Source: Pteria penguin (lineage: Eukaryota > Mollusca > Bivalvia > Pterioida > Pteriidae). From it: a stretch of DNA of 64,000 nt. The stretch is from NCBI GenBank assembly GCA_035048485.1, contig CM068584.1, positions 66,898,179 through 66,962,178 of the forward strand. The letters run 5' to 3'. The notes under the pieces were generated by a model. It had not been told where the DNA came from. It ran no database searches and saw nothing but the letters and a program-made list of their open reading frames with translations. A program made the position numbers and the translations under genes. Numbering within the stretch: the stretch's first letter is position 1; the number at the start of each line of letters is the position of its first letter. This document shows positions 47,254 to 57,929 of this stretch, in pieces.

Positions 47254-50200
47254 TGGTATTTCAATAGTGAGGTCATAGTGGAATATTGTCTCGTCCTGTG
47301 CCAGTTAGCTTTAGCTTTCATGGAAGGATGTTTCACTATGCCAGTTTTGTCAATTTATTAGGTCTTTTTGTATTGTATTTCAGTAGTGAGGTCTTGGTGG
47401 AATAGTGTTTCGTCCTGTGCCAGTTAGCTATAGCTTTCATGGAAGGATGTTTCACTATGCCAGTTTTGTCAATTTATTAGGTCTTTTTGTCTAGTATTTC
47501 AATTGTGAGGTCATAGTGGAATAGTGTTTCGTCCTGTGCCAGTTAGCTTTAGCTTTCATGGAAGGATGTTTCACTATGCCAGTTTTGTCAATTTATTGGG
47601 TGTTTTTGTATTGTATTTCAGTAATGAGGTCATAGTGGAATAGTGTTTCGTCCTGTGCCAGTTAGCGATAGCTTTCATGGAAGGATGTTTCACTATGCCA
47701 GTTTTGTCAATTTATTGGGTCTTTTTGTCTTGTATTTCAATAGTGAGGTCATAGTGGAATAGTGTTTCGTCCTGTGCCAGTTAGCTTTAGCTTTTTAGGA
47801 AGGATGTTTCACTATGCCAGTTTTGTCAATTTATTGGGTCTTTTTGTATTGTATTTCAATAGTGAGGTCATAGTGGAATAGTGTTTCGTCCTGTGCCAGT
47901 TAGCTATAGCTTTCATGGAAGGATGTTTCACTATGCCAGTTTTGTCAATTTATTAGGTCTTTTTGTCTAGTATTTCAATTGTGAGGTCATAGTGGAATAG
48001 TGTTTCGTCCTGTGCCAGTTAGCTTTGGCTTTCATGGAAGGATGTTTCACTATGCCAGTTTTGTCAATTTAAATGGTCTTTTTGTATTGTATTTCAGTAG
48101 TGAGGTCATATTGGAATAGTGTTTCGTCCTGTGCCAGTTAGCTATAGCTTTCATGGAAGGATGTTTCACTATGCCAGTTTTGTCAATTTATTGGGTCTTT
48201 TTGTCTCGTATTTCAATAGTGAGGTCATATTGGAATAGTGTTTCGTCCTGTGCCAGTTAGCTATATCTTTCATGGAAGGATGTTTCACTATGCCAGTTTT
48301 GTCAATTTATTAGGTCTTTTTGTATTGTATTTCAGTAGTGAGGTCTTGGTGGAATAGTGTTTCGTCCTGTGCCAGTTAGCTATAGCTTTCATGGAAGGAT
48401 GTTTCACTATGCCAGTTTTCTCAGTTTATTGGGTCTTTTTGTCTAGTATTTCAATTGTGAGGTCATAGTGGAAAAGTGTTTCGTCCTGTGCCAGTTAGCT
48501 TTAGCTTTCATGGAAGGATGTTTCACTATGCCAGTTTTGTCAATTTATTAGGTCTTTTTGTATTGTATTTCAGTAGTGAGGTCTTGGTGGAATAGTGTTT
48601 CGTCCTGTGCCAGTTAGCTATAGCTTTCATGGAAGGATGTTTCATTATGCCAGTTTTGTCAATTTATTGGGTCTTTTTGTCTTGTATTTCAATAGTGAGG
48701 TCATAGTGGAATAGTGTTTCGTCCTGTGCCAGTTAGCTTTAGCTTTCATGGAAGGATGTTTCACTATGCCAGTTTTGTCAATTTTTTAGGTCTTTTTGTC
48801 TAGTATTTCAATTGTGAGGTCATAGTGGAATAGTGTTTCGTCCTGTGCCAGTTAGCTTTAGCTTTCATGGAAGGATGTTTCACTATGCCAGTTTTGTCAA
48901 TTTAAATGGTCTTTTTGTATTGTGTTTCAGTAGTGAGGTCATATTGGAATAGTGTTTCGTCCTGTGCCAGTTAGCGATAGCTTTCATGGAAGGATGTTTC
49001 ACTATGCCAGTTTTGTCAATTTATTGGGTCTTTTTGTCTTGTATTTCAATAGTGAGGTCATAGTGGAATAGTGTTTCGTCCTGTGCCAGTTAGCGATAGC
49101 TTTCATGGAAGGATGTTTCACTATGCCAGTTTTGTCAATTTATTGGGTCTTTTTGTCTTGTATTTCAATAGTGAGGTCATAGTGGAATAGTGTTTCGTCC
49201 TGTGCCAGTTAGCTTTAGCTTTCATGGAAGGATGTTTCACTATGCCAGTTTTGTCAATTTATTGGGTCTTTTTGTATTGTATTTCAATAGTGAGGTCATA
49301 GTGGAATAGTGTTTCGTCCTGTGCCAGTTAGCTTTAGCTTTCATGGAAGGATGTTTCACTATGCCAGTTTTGTCAATTTATTGGGTGTTTTTGTATTGTA
49401 TTTCAGTAGTGAGGTCATATTGGAATAGTGTTTCGTCCTGTGCCAGTTAGCTTTAGCTTTCATGGAAGGATGTTTCACTATGCCAGTTTTGTCAATTTAT
49501 TGGGTCTTTTTGTCTTGTATTTCAATAGTGAGGTCATAGTGGAATAGTGTTTCGTCCTGTGCCAGTTAGCTTTAGCTTTCATGGAAGGATGTTTCACTAT
49601 GGCAGTTTTGTCAATTTATTAGGTCTTTTTGTATTGTATTTCAGTAGTGAGGTCTTGGTGGAATAGTGTTTCGTCCTGTGCCAGTTAGCTATAGCTTTCA
49701 TGGAAGGATGTTTCACTATGCCAGTTTTGTCAGTTTATTGGGTCTTTTTGTCTAGTATTTCAATTGTGAGGTCATAGTGGAATAGTGTTTCGTCCTGTGC
49801 CAGTTACCTTTAGCTTTCATGGAAGGATGTTTCACTATGCCAGTTTTGTCAATTTATTAGGTCTTTTTGTCTTGTATTTCAATAGTGAGGTCATAGTGGA
49901 ATAGTGTTTTGTCCTGTGCCAGTTAGCTATAGCTTTCATGGAAGGATGTTTCACTATGCCAGTTTTGTCAATTTTTTAGGTCTTTTTGTCTAGTATTTCA
50001 ATTGTGAGGTCATAGTGGAATAGTGTTTCGCCCTGTGCCAGTTAGCTTTAGCTTTCATGGAAGGATGTTTCACTATGCCAGTTTTGTCAATTTAAATGGT
50101 CTTTTTGTATTGTATTTCAGTAGTGAGGTCATATTGGAATAGTGTTTCGTCCTGTGCCAGTTAGCGATAGCTTTCATGGAAGGATGTTTCACTATGCCAG

Positions 50201-51665
50201 TTTTGTGAATTTATTGGGTCTTTTTGTCTTGTATTTCAATAGTGAGGTCATAGTGGAATAGTGTTTCGTCCTGTGCCAGTTAGCGATAGCTTTCATGGAA
50301 GGATGTTTCACTATGCCAGTTTTGTCAATTTATTGGGTCTTTTTGTCTTGTATTTCAATAGTGAGGTCATAGTGGAATAGTGTTTCGTCCTGTGCCAGTT
50401 AGCTTTAGCTTTCATGGAAGGATGTTTCACTATGCCAGTTTTGTCAATTTATTGGGTCTTTTTGTATTGTATTTCAATAGTGAGGTCATAGTGGAATAGT
50501 GTTTCGTCCTGTGCCAGTTAGCTTTAGCTTTCATGGAAGGATGTTTCACTATGCCAGTTTTGTCAATTTATTGGGTGTTTTTGTATTGTATTTCAGTAGT
50601 GAGGTCATATTGGAATAGTGTTTCGTCCTGTGCCAGTTAGCTTTAGCTTTCATGGAAGGATGTTTCACTATGCCAGTTTTGTCAATTTATTGGGTCTTTT
50701 TGTCTTGTATTTCAATAGTGAGGTCATAGTGGAATAGTGTTTCGTCCTGTGCCAGTTAGCTATAGCTTTCATGGAAGGATGTTTCACTATGGCAGTTTTG
50801 TCAATTTATTGGGTCTTTTTGTATTGTATTTCAGTAGTGAGGTCTTGGTGGAATAGTGTTTCGTCCTGTGCCAGTTAGCTATAGCTTTCATGGAAGGATG
50901 TTTCACTATGCCAGTTTTGTCAGTTTATTGGGTCTTTTTGTCTAGTATTTCAATTGTGAGGTCATAGTGGAATAGTGTTTCGTCCTGTGCCAGTTAGCTT
51001 TAGCTTTCATGGAAGGATGTTTCACTATGCCAGTTTTGTCAATTTATTGGATGTTTTTGTATTGTATTTCAGTAGTGAGGTCATAGTGGAATAGTGTTTC
51101 GTCCTGTGCCAGTTAGCGATAGCTTTCATGGAAGGATGTTTCACTATGCCAGTTTTGTCAATTTATTAGGTCTTTTTGTCTTGTATTTCAATAGTGAGGT
51201 CATAGTGGAATAGTGTTTCGTCCTGTGCCAGTTAGCTTTAGCTTTCATGGAAGGATGTTTCACTATGCCAGTTTTGTCAATTTATTGGGTCTTTTTGTAT
51301 TGTATTTCAATAGTGAGGTCATAGTGGAATAGTGTTTCGTCCTGTGCCAGTTAGCTTTAGCTTTCATGGAAGGATGTTTCACTATGCCAGTTTTGTCAAT
51401 TTATTGGGTGTTTTGTATTGTATTTCAGTAGTGAGGTCATAGTGGAATAGTGTTTCGTCCTGTGCCAGTTAGCTTTAGCTTTCATGGAAGGATGTTTCAC
51501 TATGCCAGTTTTGTTAATTTATTGGGTCGTTTTGTATTGTATTTCAGTAGTGAGGTCATAGTGGAATAGTGTTTCGTCCTGTGCCAGTTAGCTATAGCTT
51601 TCATGGAAGGATGTTTCACTATGCCAGTTTTGTCAATTTATTAGGTCTTTTTGTATTGCATTTCT
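47254..51665. repeat. 119-bp minisatellite array, about 37 units
   Basis: The unit 'aggtcatagtggaatagtgt' ... 'ttcgtcctgtgccagttagc' ... 'ttcatggaaggatgtttcac' ... 'ccagttttgtcaatttattg' repeats exactly every 119 bp (for example 'ccagttttg' at 47341, 47460, 47579 and 47698). Units differ at a few diagnostic sites: 'tttagc/tatagc/gatagc', 'catagtgg/cttggtgg/catattgg' and 'ttaaatggtc'. Stop codons occur in the unit, so no frame is kept. It begins about 80 bp after the pseudogene at 46387-47171. Confidence 0.97.
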
Positions 51666-53181
51666 ATTTTGGTCATGGTATGATTGTATTTCCGAAAATT
51701 TGTCCAGAAAGTTTTCATTTGTTTTGATTGAAAGATGTTTTATTATTCCTGTACAGTTTTAATGGATGTATATCTTCGTCTCCTAGTGAGTATACTTTAA
51801 CAAATGATGTTTCATTGGGATGTTTCAATTAGAGAGCTTGAGCAATAGTATTTGTATTTTAGCCGTCCTTTACAATGAATTTATCATAATGATTTTTGAG
51901 AATTTATTTTATTACATTGCATGTGCATCTTGTGTCACTATGATCAACCATATGTATCATTTATGGTTGTATGGAATTTGTATTGGATATGTTATGTATT
52001 ATATGATTTTAAATTCACTGTAAAGTTTATGTATTGATTCTTATTTTCATGATCCAGGCTAATATAACCAAGAAGAAATTATGTTGGATTGTCTATTTCT
52101 CTGTTGCTTGATGTTATTGCCTTGCATGAATTTCAATTGATCACTTTGTCCGTCGTTCGTCCGTCCGGTTGTCACACTTTCACAATACAGCACGGACGAC
52201 ACGTATGTTCCTCAGAACACTATTCTTCCCATTTTTAGCTCTACTGGTTTATTTTTTGCGGGGAGGGAAAGATTAAAACAAAGAGAGGGAACCGACATTT
52301 AAGAATTGTAAAAATGGAAATAAATATCGGACATGAGAAGGCAAATTCACAACTTTGAAAATCGGTAACAAGACAACTCCGTGATAATGGTCTATGTGGT
52401 CACGCGGCACAGCAAAATGAGTCGAACATTCCTTGCTGAAAGGAACTGTCCGGGACAAAATGAGAATAAATCTAGAAATGGTGCAAATACGAATCTAAAG
52501 TTTTATTGTGGGCCGGCTAGTGCCGGCCCATCCTTTGATATAAGTTTGGGAAAGTCGCATGCGTTTCTGCGGTACAGTAAGACCACCCCCCCCCCCCCCC
52601 CCCAGGATTTTACACCAATGAAAAAATTAGGATTTTATTCACTGCGGAGAGAGCATGTGTCGCCTCTCTGACCCAGTTTGATAGATACATGTAAATGTAG
52701 TACGTTACAGCAGAGAAGTATTAAATTTGTTGGAATGTTTTCTGGGGATGGGTGTTACCTTGCAATTTTTTAATATTTGACGCGCTTTCTTCATAACCAA
52801 ATTATTATTCGGTTGCCTAAGTGACTTTTGGTTGATATCCAATCGGAGCATCATCGCCATTTTTTACAAAAAATATATCTTTCTTTGCGTACGGAAATGG
52901 TCGAGTTGTAATATTACGACTGAATAATAGTGTGATGTAAGTCCTACTTATACTTTCAGAATACAGAATGCTACGCTAAGAAGGACCAATTACAATTGTT
53001 TCTTCTGGCAAGACGATAAACCTTAATTAGTGTTTATAAATTGAAACTTGAGAATAAAAAGATTACCAACCAGCACGGCCACACCACTACCAAAAGTTTA
53101 CCAGTGAAGGGTTGGTTACCTCAGAAAACCTCAAGTTGCTTATAGATTGGGTTATGTTTTGTTGTTAAAAATAAATTGTGG
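51666..53181. other. Spacer, no supported gene
   Basis: Contains a fragment with 'ccgtcgttcgtccgtccgg' near 52150, like the heads of the Helentron-like elements, and a run of about 18 C at 52586-52603. A 67-codon frame (51820-52023) and a 96-codon frame (52381-52671) have no recognisable features; the latter reads through the C run as polyproline. Confidence 0.5.
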
Positions 53182-53445
53182 GTTAATGGATTAATTATAG
53201 TTTCACGTCACTCCACGACTATTTCACGTACATGGTGACGGTATCTACCTGATGCATTGCATAGAAATTTATACTTCTGTAACGGACCCTCCCGAAGAAG
53301 TGGGGAATCTTTTACGTGTCACGCCTACCGTGATACGGGACCTCTGTTTCTACTGTCCAATTTGAAAGACGGATCACCGATGTGCCCACGGCGGAAGTCG
53401 AACCCGCGACCTTTCGGTCACCTCGTCCACTGAGCCCACCGACTT
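53182..53445 (-). mobile_element. Diverged tRNA-headed SINE
   Basis: In reverse it reads 'gtcggtgggctcagtggacg', 'gtcgcgggttcgacttccgc' (B-box), 'ctttcaaattggacagtaga', 'aagattccccacttcttcgg' and 'gtgaaatagtcgtggagtga'. Each block matches the intact copies at 28193 and 32871 with scattered changes. The tail at the left edge is worn ('ggattaattatag'). It is an older insertion with no clear duplication. Confidence 0.8.
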
Positions 53446-54214
53446 AAAACATATAGTAGATGATATGGCTAGTAATTTTAAAAGTACATTTCCATACTAA
53501 ATGCAGGCTAATTCGTACGTCTGATAAATTCGCTATTGCCATGCCTTATGTACTGAATTGGCTAAATGAGCCCAAATATAAACTATTAGCTGAAAAGGAA
53601 GTGATACTGGAGATTTATATGTCTGTGGTCGATCATCATGCATGGTCTTTATATGTCTGCTAATTAACAGTCACATGTCTGTACAATACATATTTTAAAA
53701 CGTTATTCTGTTTTTAAAATTTTTTGCAGTTTTATCAAACATCCCATTCCGGCCCACACTTTGGTTCTTGCACCAAATTGTCTCTTGTAAATATATATAT
53801 GTGTGTGTACTAGTATATGGCTGTGTTTCCCCAGTCGGTAATGGAAAAAAAATCTATTTATCGTACAGACATCATTTTCCTGTAAATGATAGGTGATAGA
53901 GATGTACAGATATCAGAAATATATAAGGTTGTCTTGAACCTGGTCAGGTATTTTACTCTGTCACCATTAAAGTGAAAGGACAATGTCCGGATGGCTTATG
54001 TGAAAGGATAGTGTCCGATTTCACTTAAAAGAAACATTTACACTTGATACAAATACATTTTTTGCTTAGATTGACTTCCTGGTGTATTACACCGTCAATT
54101 ATATGTAAATACCACATTTGATTACTAACTTAACTAATATTGCAATACCAAACACAGTAAATTATATTTACGAGTCTTAACACGATTACTGATGCAGTCA
54201 TTCTAACATGATTA
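53446..54214. other. AT-rich spacer, no gene seen
   Basis: A 67-codon plus frame at 53460-53663 has no supporting context. Around 53955-54020 a short phrase recurs ('gtgaaaggacaatgtccgg', 'gtgaaaggatagtgtccga'). The rest is unremarkable. Confidence 0.45.
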
Positions 54215-54445
54215 TTTTAAATCTCCAAATAAAATAAAACGAAAACTCCAATTATATTCCATACTCTAAGTTTACTTGGAGTTTAATGTCAATAAACTTC
54301 TATTATACATGAGGTATAATGCAACATTAAACTTTCTTTTACTTCACATATAATTTCATATTAAATTTTAATTTTATGTTAAACTTCAAGTATATTTCAA
54401 GTTTAATGAATTATAATTTTCATTAAACGTCTTTTTTCATGCAGT
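54215..54445 (-). repeat. Second copy of the AT-rich 'cactgcat' family
   Basis: In reverse it starts 'cactgcatgaaaaaagacgt' at about 54442 and runs through 'aacttgaaatatacttgaag', 'atatgtgaagtaaaag' and 'aaactccaagtaaac'. This matches the layout of 34215-34430 ('cactgcatcaaaaatggcat', 'ttacttcacatataatg', 'tttacttggaatataat'). Only one end is recognisable. Confidence 0.5.
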
Positions 54446-54574
54446 GTTAGAATTCAATATTTATGCCAATATATTGAAGAGCACCACCAAGATTAATTTG
54501 AAATTCTGAGGGATTTTTGGAGAGAAAATATATGAACGATGAGAAATTACTATTTGTGGTTTTTGTGAGTGATC

Positions 54575-54712
54575 GAGATATATCGTCATTGAATATGATT
54601 GAGATATCAAAAAGGAATTGTTTTGAGATATCATCAAAGAATATGATTGAGATATCATCAATGAATATGATTCAGATATCATCAATGAATATGATTCAGA
54701 TATCATCTGTGA
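54575..54712. repeat. 24-bp tandem repeat, about six units
   Basis: 'gagatatcatcaatgaatat' plus 'gatt' recurs at 54625, 54649, 54673 and 54697, with looser copies at 54575 and 54601. A multiple-of-three period keeps a plus frame open (54517-54717) as an eight-residue repeat 'IEISSMNM'. The unit contains the palindrome GATATC. It is not a supported gene. Confidence 0.85.
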
Positions 54713-54825
54713 TTTAAAGGAGAGGACTCTCATACTGACACATAAACTCAGGGGTCTGTGATAATCTCTTTTCTAAGTTTTGTATGGAATTTTAGAACAT
54801 TAATTCCGTCCAGTCTCGGCTTGAG

Positions 54826-55108
54826 TTAAGGTCATGTGCCAGTTGCAGCAGTGGCCAAGGAGAGTCTTTTCTTTTGAATGAAATAGTGAAAACCAAAGGT
54901 CTGTATCAGTGTAAGCTGGTGTGGTCCAATGGACGAATTGCTCAGCTTGTGACCAAGAGGTCCCAGGTTCGACTCCCGCTGTAGTCAAAGTGGTGTTCTG
55001 TCTTTAGGATGAGAAAATAAAAACCAAGGCACCATGTCACGGTAGACATGACACGTAAAAGATCCCTCACTGCTACAGGTGGATCTGTTGCAAAAGTATC
55101 ACGCACAC
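54826..55108 (+). mobile_element. SINE copy, 3'-truncated, preceded by a partial centre
   Basis: From 54913: the head 'aagctggtgtggtccaatgg', 'gaggtcccaggttcgactcc' (B-box), 'ctttaggatgagaaaataaa', 'cacgtaaaagatccctcact' and 'ggatctgttgcaaaagtatc', after which similarity stops before any tail. Immediately upstream (about 54868-54901) 'ttttgaatgaaatagtgaaa' with 'accaaaggtc' looks like the centre of another copy, so two SINEs may be joined here. Confidence 0.7.
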
Positions 55109-55970
55109 TGTTTGGTTTTATGAACTTTTTTAAAATATGGTTATGAAGGTACATCAAATATTGTTTCAGTATTAAAGAAGAATTGTCTGCATTTCAGCAA
55201 CCAAACCAGGAATATGTATACCAGAGATGGTGGAGATTGTAACAAATGAAATCAGAACCAGTGAGATGATGTATAGAAGATAATAAGTGCAAGTCATGGA
55301 ATGTAGTGATATAGTGGCATACAATAATATATAGATTTAGAAATACACATCAAAATACATACTGCCAGGTTAAAGTATTCTTTATAAAAAAGCAAGGTTG
55401 TTTATATGACCACAAAGTGAGGTCTTTCAGTTGGCATAAAATGGTTTACCTTTTGGCCTTTATCTTATAATAAATTTGCAAGAAAAACCCCCTTTGTCCT
55501 TAGCCATATCTTCTGAGCAGTGAGCAGTGAGAGATAGTTCTTTTACATTACAGTGAAATCCAGTTATTAGCTTTAGCAATTTGTCAGGGATTGTTATAGT
55601 AGAAAGCAACTAGTCTAATACAGGATACCTCCATTACTTCGTATAGTTTAGAGTATGATATGCTTTCCAGAAGTAATTCTACCAGTATAAGAGTTGTCTT
55701 CCTTTGAAAGTGAATCCCGGTTATCATGATGGCCACTCAGTTTATAAGAAGGCATTCAAAGCTAATAGACCTATTCTGGGTTTTAGATTACACGTTAAAA
55801 TTCTTAAATATTGCTTTAAAAAGCATGTGACAACAGACAAATATTTCAAGTTTCAATTATAGAATATCAATTACGGCAAATGAAAGTGCAAATTTATTTT
55901 TTAAGTATTGAGTAGAGAGATCAGTATTTTCCCTTTGCTGTGTTCACTTGTAATTCCTTTACTTACAAAA

Positions 55971-56003
55971 AATTGTTTGTCACGTGCCTAGTGACAAACA
56001 ATT
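55971..56003. other. Perfect 13-bp stem, 7-base loop hairpin
   Basis: 'aattgtttgtcac' (55971-55983) pairs exactly with 'gtgacaaacaatt' (55991-56003), with loop 'gtgccta' between. No following T run or conserved gene context gives it a role. It may be the relic of a small palindromic element. Confidence 0.6.
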
Positions 56004-56713
56004 CCACTTGAACTTAAGATTTCATAATAAAAGAAATAAAACTCGGAAATGACCTATTATACAAGTATTAGAGTTGTCTTTCTTTGATAGTGGTTGAAGG
56101 TAATGATAGTGAATACTGACTTATGGTGGGATTAGAACTCTATAGGGGCAAGTCAGATGTCAAGATAAGAAGAATTGAAGTGTAATCAGGATTGTACAAG
56201 GCAAAAAACAGGTTGAATGATTTCATTTCTTTTGAAAATGTTGTATTAAACATTTTCTAAGCAAAATATTTATTAAAAAATTGTTGATTTAATGTTGTTT
56301 TCAGTCTGGGTAGAAATTAGTCTTTTACTCTGCCCTAATCTCAGTTTTCTCTTTCTATGATATTTTTGATGTTCGTGACTGTGAAAATCCCAAAATTTTT
56401 CTGATCTCTGTCTGTGATGTCCCTTGATCCAGAAGTTCAACAACTTCTGTATTTTTGTTACGTTTACACATTAATGACATGGCGGCTTGGTTATCAAGTA
56501 AAATGAAAATTATGAGTAAGTGTTAGACAGTAATTAAGTAGCTTGAGTCCTCCTATTGTCTATAATGTTGTATTCTGAAAACACAACACAACATCTTGCT
56601 TCAATGGTACGTCCATCATCTCAGATTCTAATAGAGGGCATCAGACGGTTTGATTGAAATTGAGATGGCAGATGTACATAACTATAGATGTAGATCATTG
56701 TTATTTGGTACCA

Positions 56714-56806
56714 AATGACATCATTTTGCTCTATATGACATCACAATGACATCATTTTGCTCTATATGACATCATAATGTCATCATTTTGCTCTATATGA
56801 CGTCAG
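56714..56806. repeat. 31-bp tandem repeat, three units
   Basis: 'aatgacatcattttgctcta' plus 'tatgacatcac' starts at 56714, 56745 and 56776. Each unit holds TGACATCA-like sites, and the last ends in TGACGTCA, the palindromic CRE core. Function is not established. Confidence 0.85.
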
Positions 56807-57929
56807 TCAGAATCACCTCCGGTAGATTAATTTTTCCTATTTTTGTATTGAATTAAATTTCCTTCAGAAATTAACCCTTGTGAATACAGTGTGAACCTTA
56901 TTCACAATAAATTTAATGCACATTGAATTGTATTAATTCTAATGGAAATTAGAATTCAATGGGCATTCATGTAGATGAGGCATTAAGGTAGTTTTGTGCT
57001 GCCTGCAACATACAGATCCATAAAAAGAAAATTCCTATGTGTCTGCAATTGAGATCCAACTTGAACCATGCCCATTATGTAGTTTCATTGTGATGTCAAT
57101 TAAATACACATTAACAACAAAAATTTTGAAGTCGATTTCATAGTTGGGCATTTTACACAGGACTTGAAATGTACCTATTGGTTTTTTTTATGTCAGTAAA
57201 AAGGTCTCATGACACATGTCTGCTGATCTCTCACTTTTATGCCTGTCTTATAGTCTCTTGTTCTTTGCAGTGTACAAACATCAAGGAAGTCTCGTGCCAT
57301 GAGAAAATCCAGCAGCCTGGCATAGAAGTAGTGTAGCAGGGAATATACAAACTCATAAAGCATGCTCTGTAGGGTACATAAGGTCGATATTCAGACTGTG
57401 TGTAATGGTCAAGCGCTAAGCTTGTGTTATAGATGATCCAGGTTGGTTTTCCTATTATATTATTATTCAAAGTCTATATTTTCTGTCTCTCATGCCCTGT
57501 GAGGCAGTATCTTGGTAAAGAAAGGTACATTCTCTACTTAGACTCTGTGTAATTGGTAAAGTGCTAACCAAAACTGGTCTCTTAAAGCAGAAGATTTCTA
57601 AATGAAGTTTTCAGTCTTTTTAAGTCAAGTTTATTGTTATTTATCAAGTTAATCTGTTTGCTAGGTAATGCGTACATTACAAGTGCATGTTTATTGTTTA
57701 CATTCCTACTGATAGAGTTATCCTTCTTTGTAGAGTTATCCTTCTTAGATAAATCAGTGATATGGTATCAAAGTAGAAATTAGTTTCCCTTAGAGCTATA
57801 TGTTAATGAAATGAGAAGTTTGTATGATAAAGTATCATTTGAAGCTTCTTTTAGAGACCATATACAAGAGGAAACAAGCATAAATACGAGAGAGTGTTGT
57901 TCTTTCTCTTCATTTAATATACTTATCAT

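Larger units (their letters stand above)
55109..57929. other. Long AT-rich spacer with small repeats, no gene seen
   Basis: I found no splice-bounded open frame of convincing length. Small features inside are the 13-bp hairpin at 55971-56003, the 31-bp repeat at 56714-56806, and a short duplication 'gagttatccttctt' at about 57715 and 57733. A phrase 'agagttgtctt(t/c)ctttga' occurs at 55690 and 56070. Confidence 0.5.

Noticed and set aside
47254..51665. CRISPR-like array
   Set aside because: Repeats are contiguous 119-bp units without unique spacers, in eukaryotic DNA with no cas genes.
52381..52671. 96-codon plus-strand gene
   Set aside because: The frame reads through a homopolymer C run as polyproline and has no other support.
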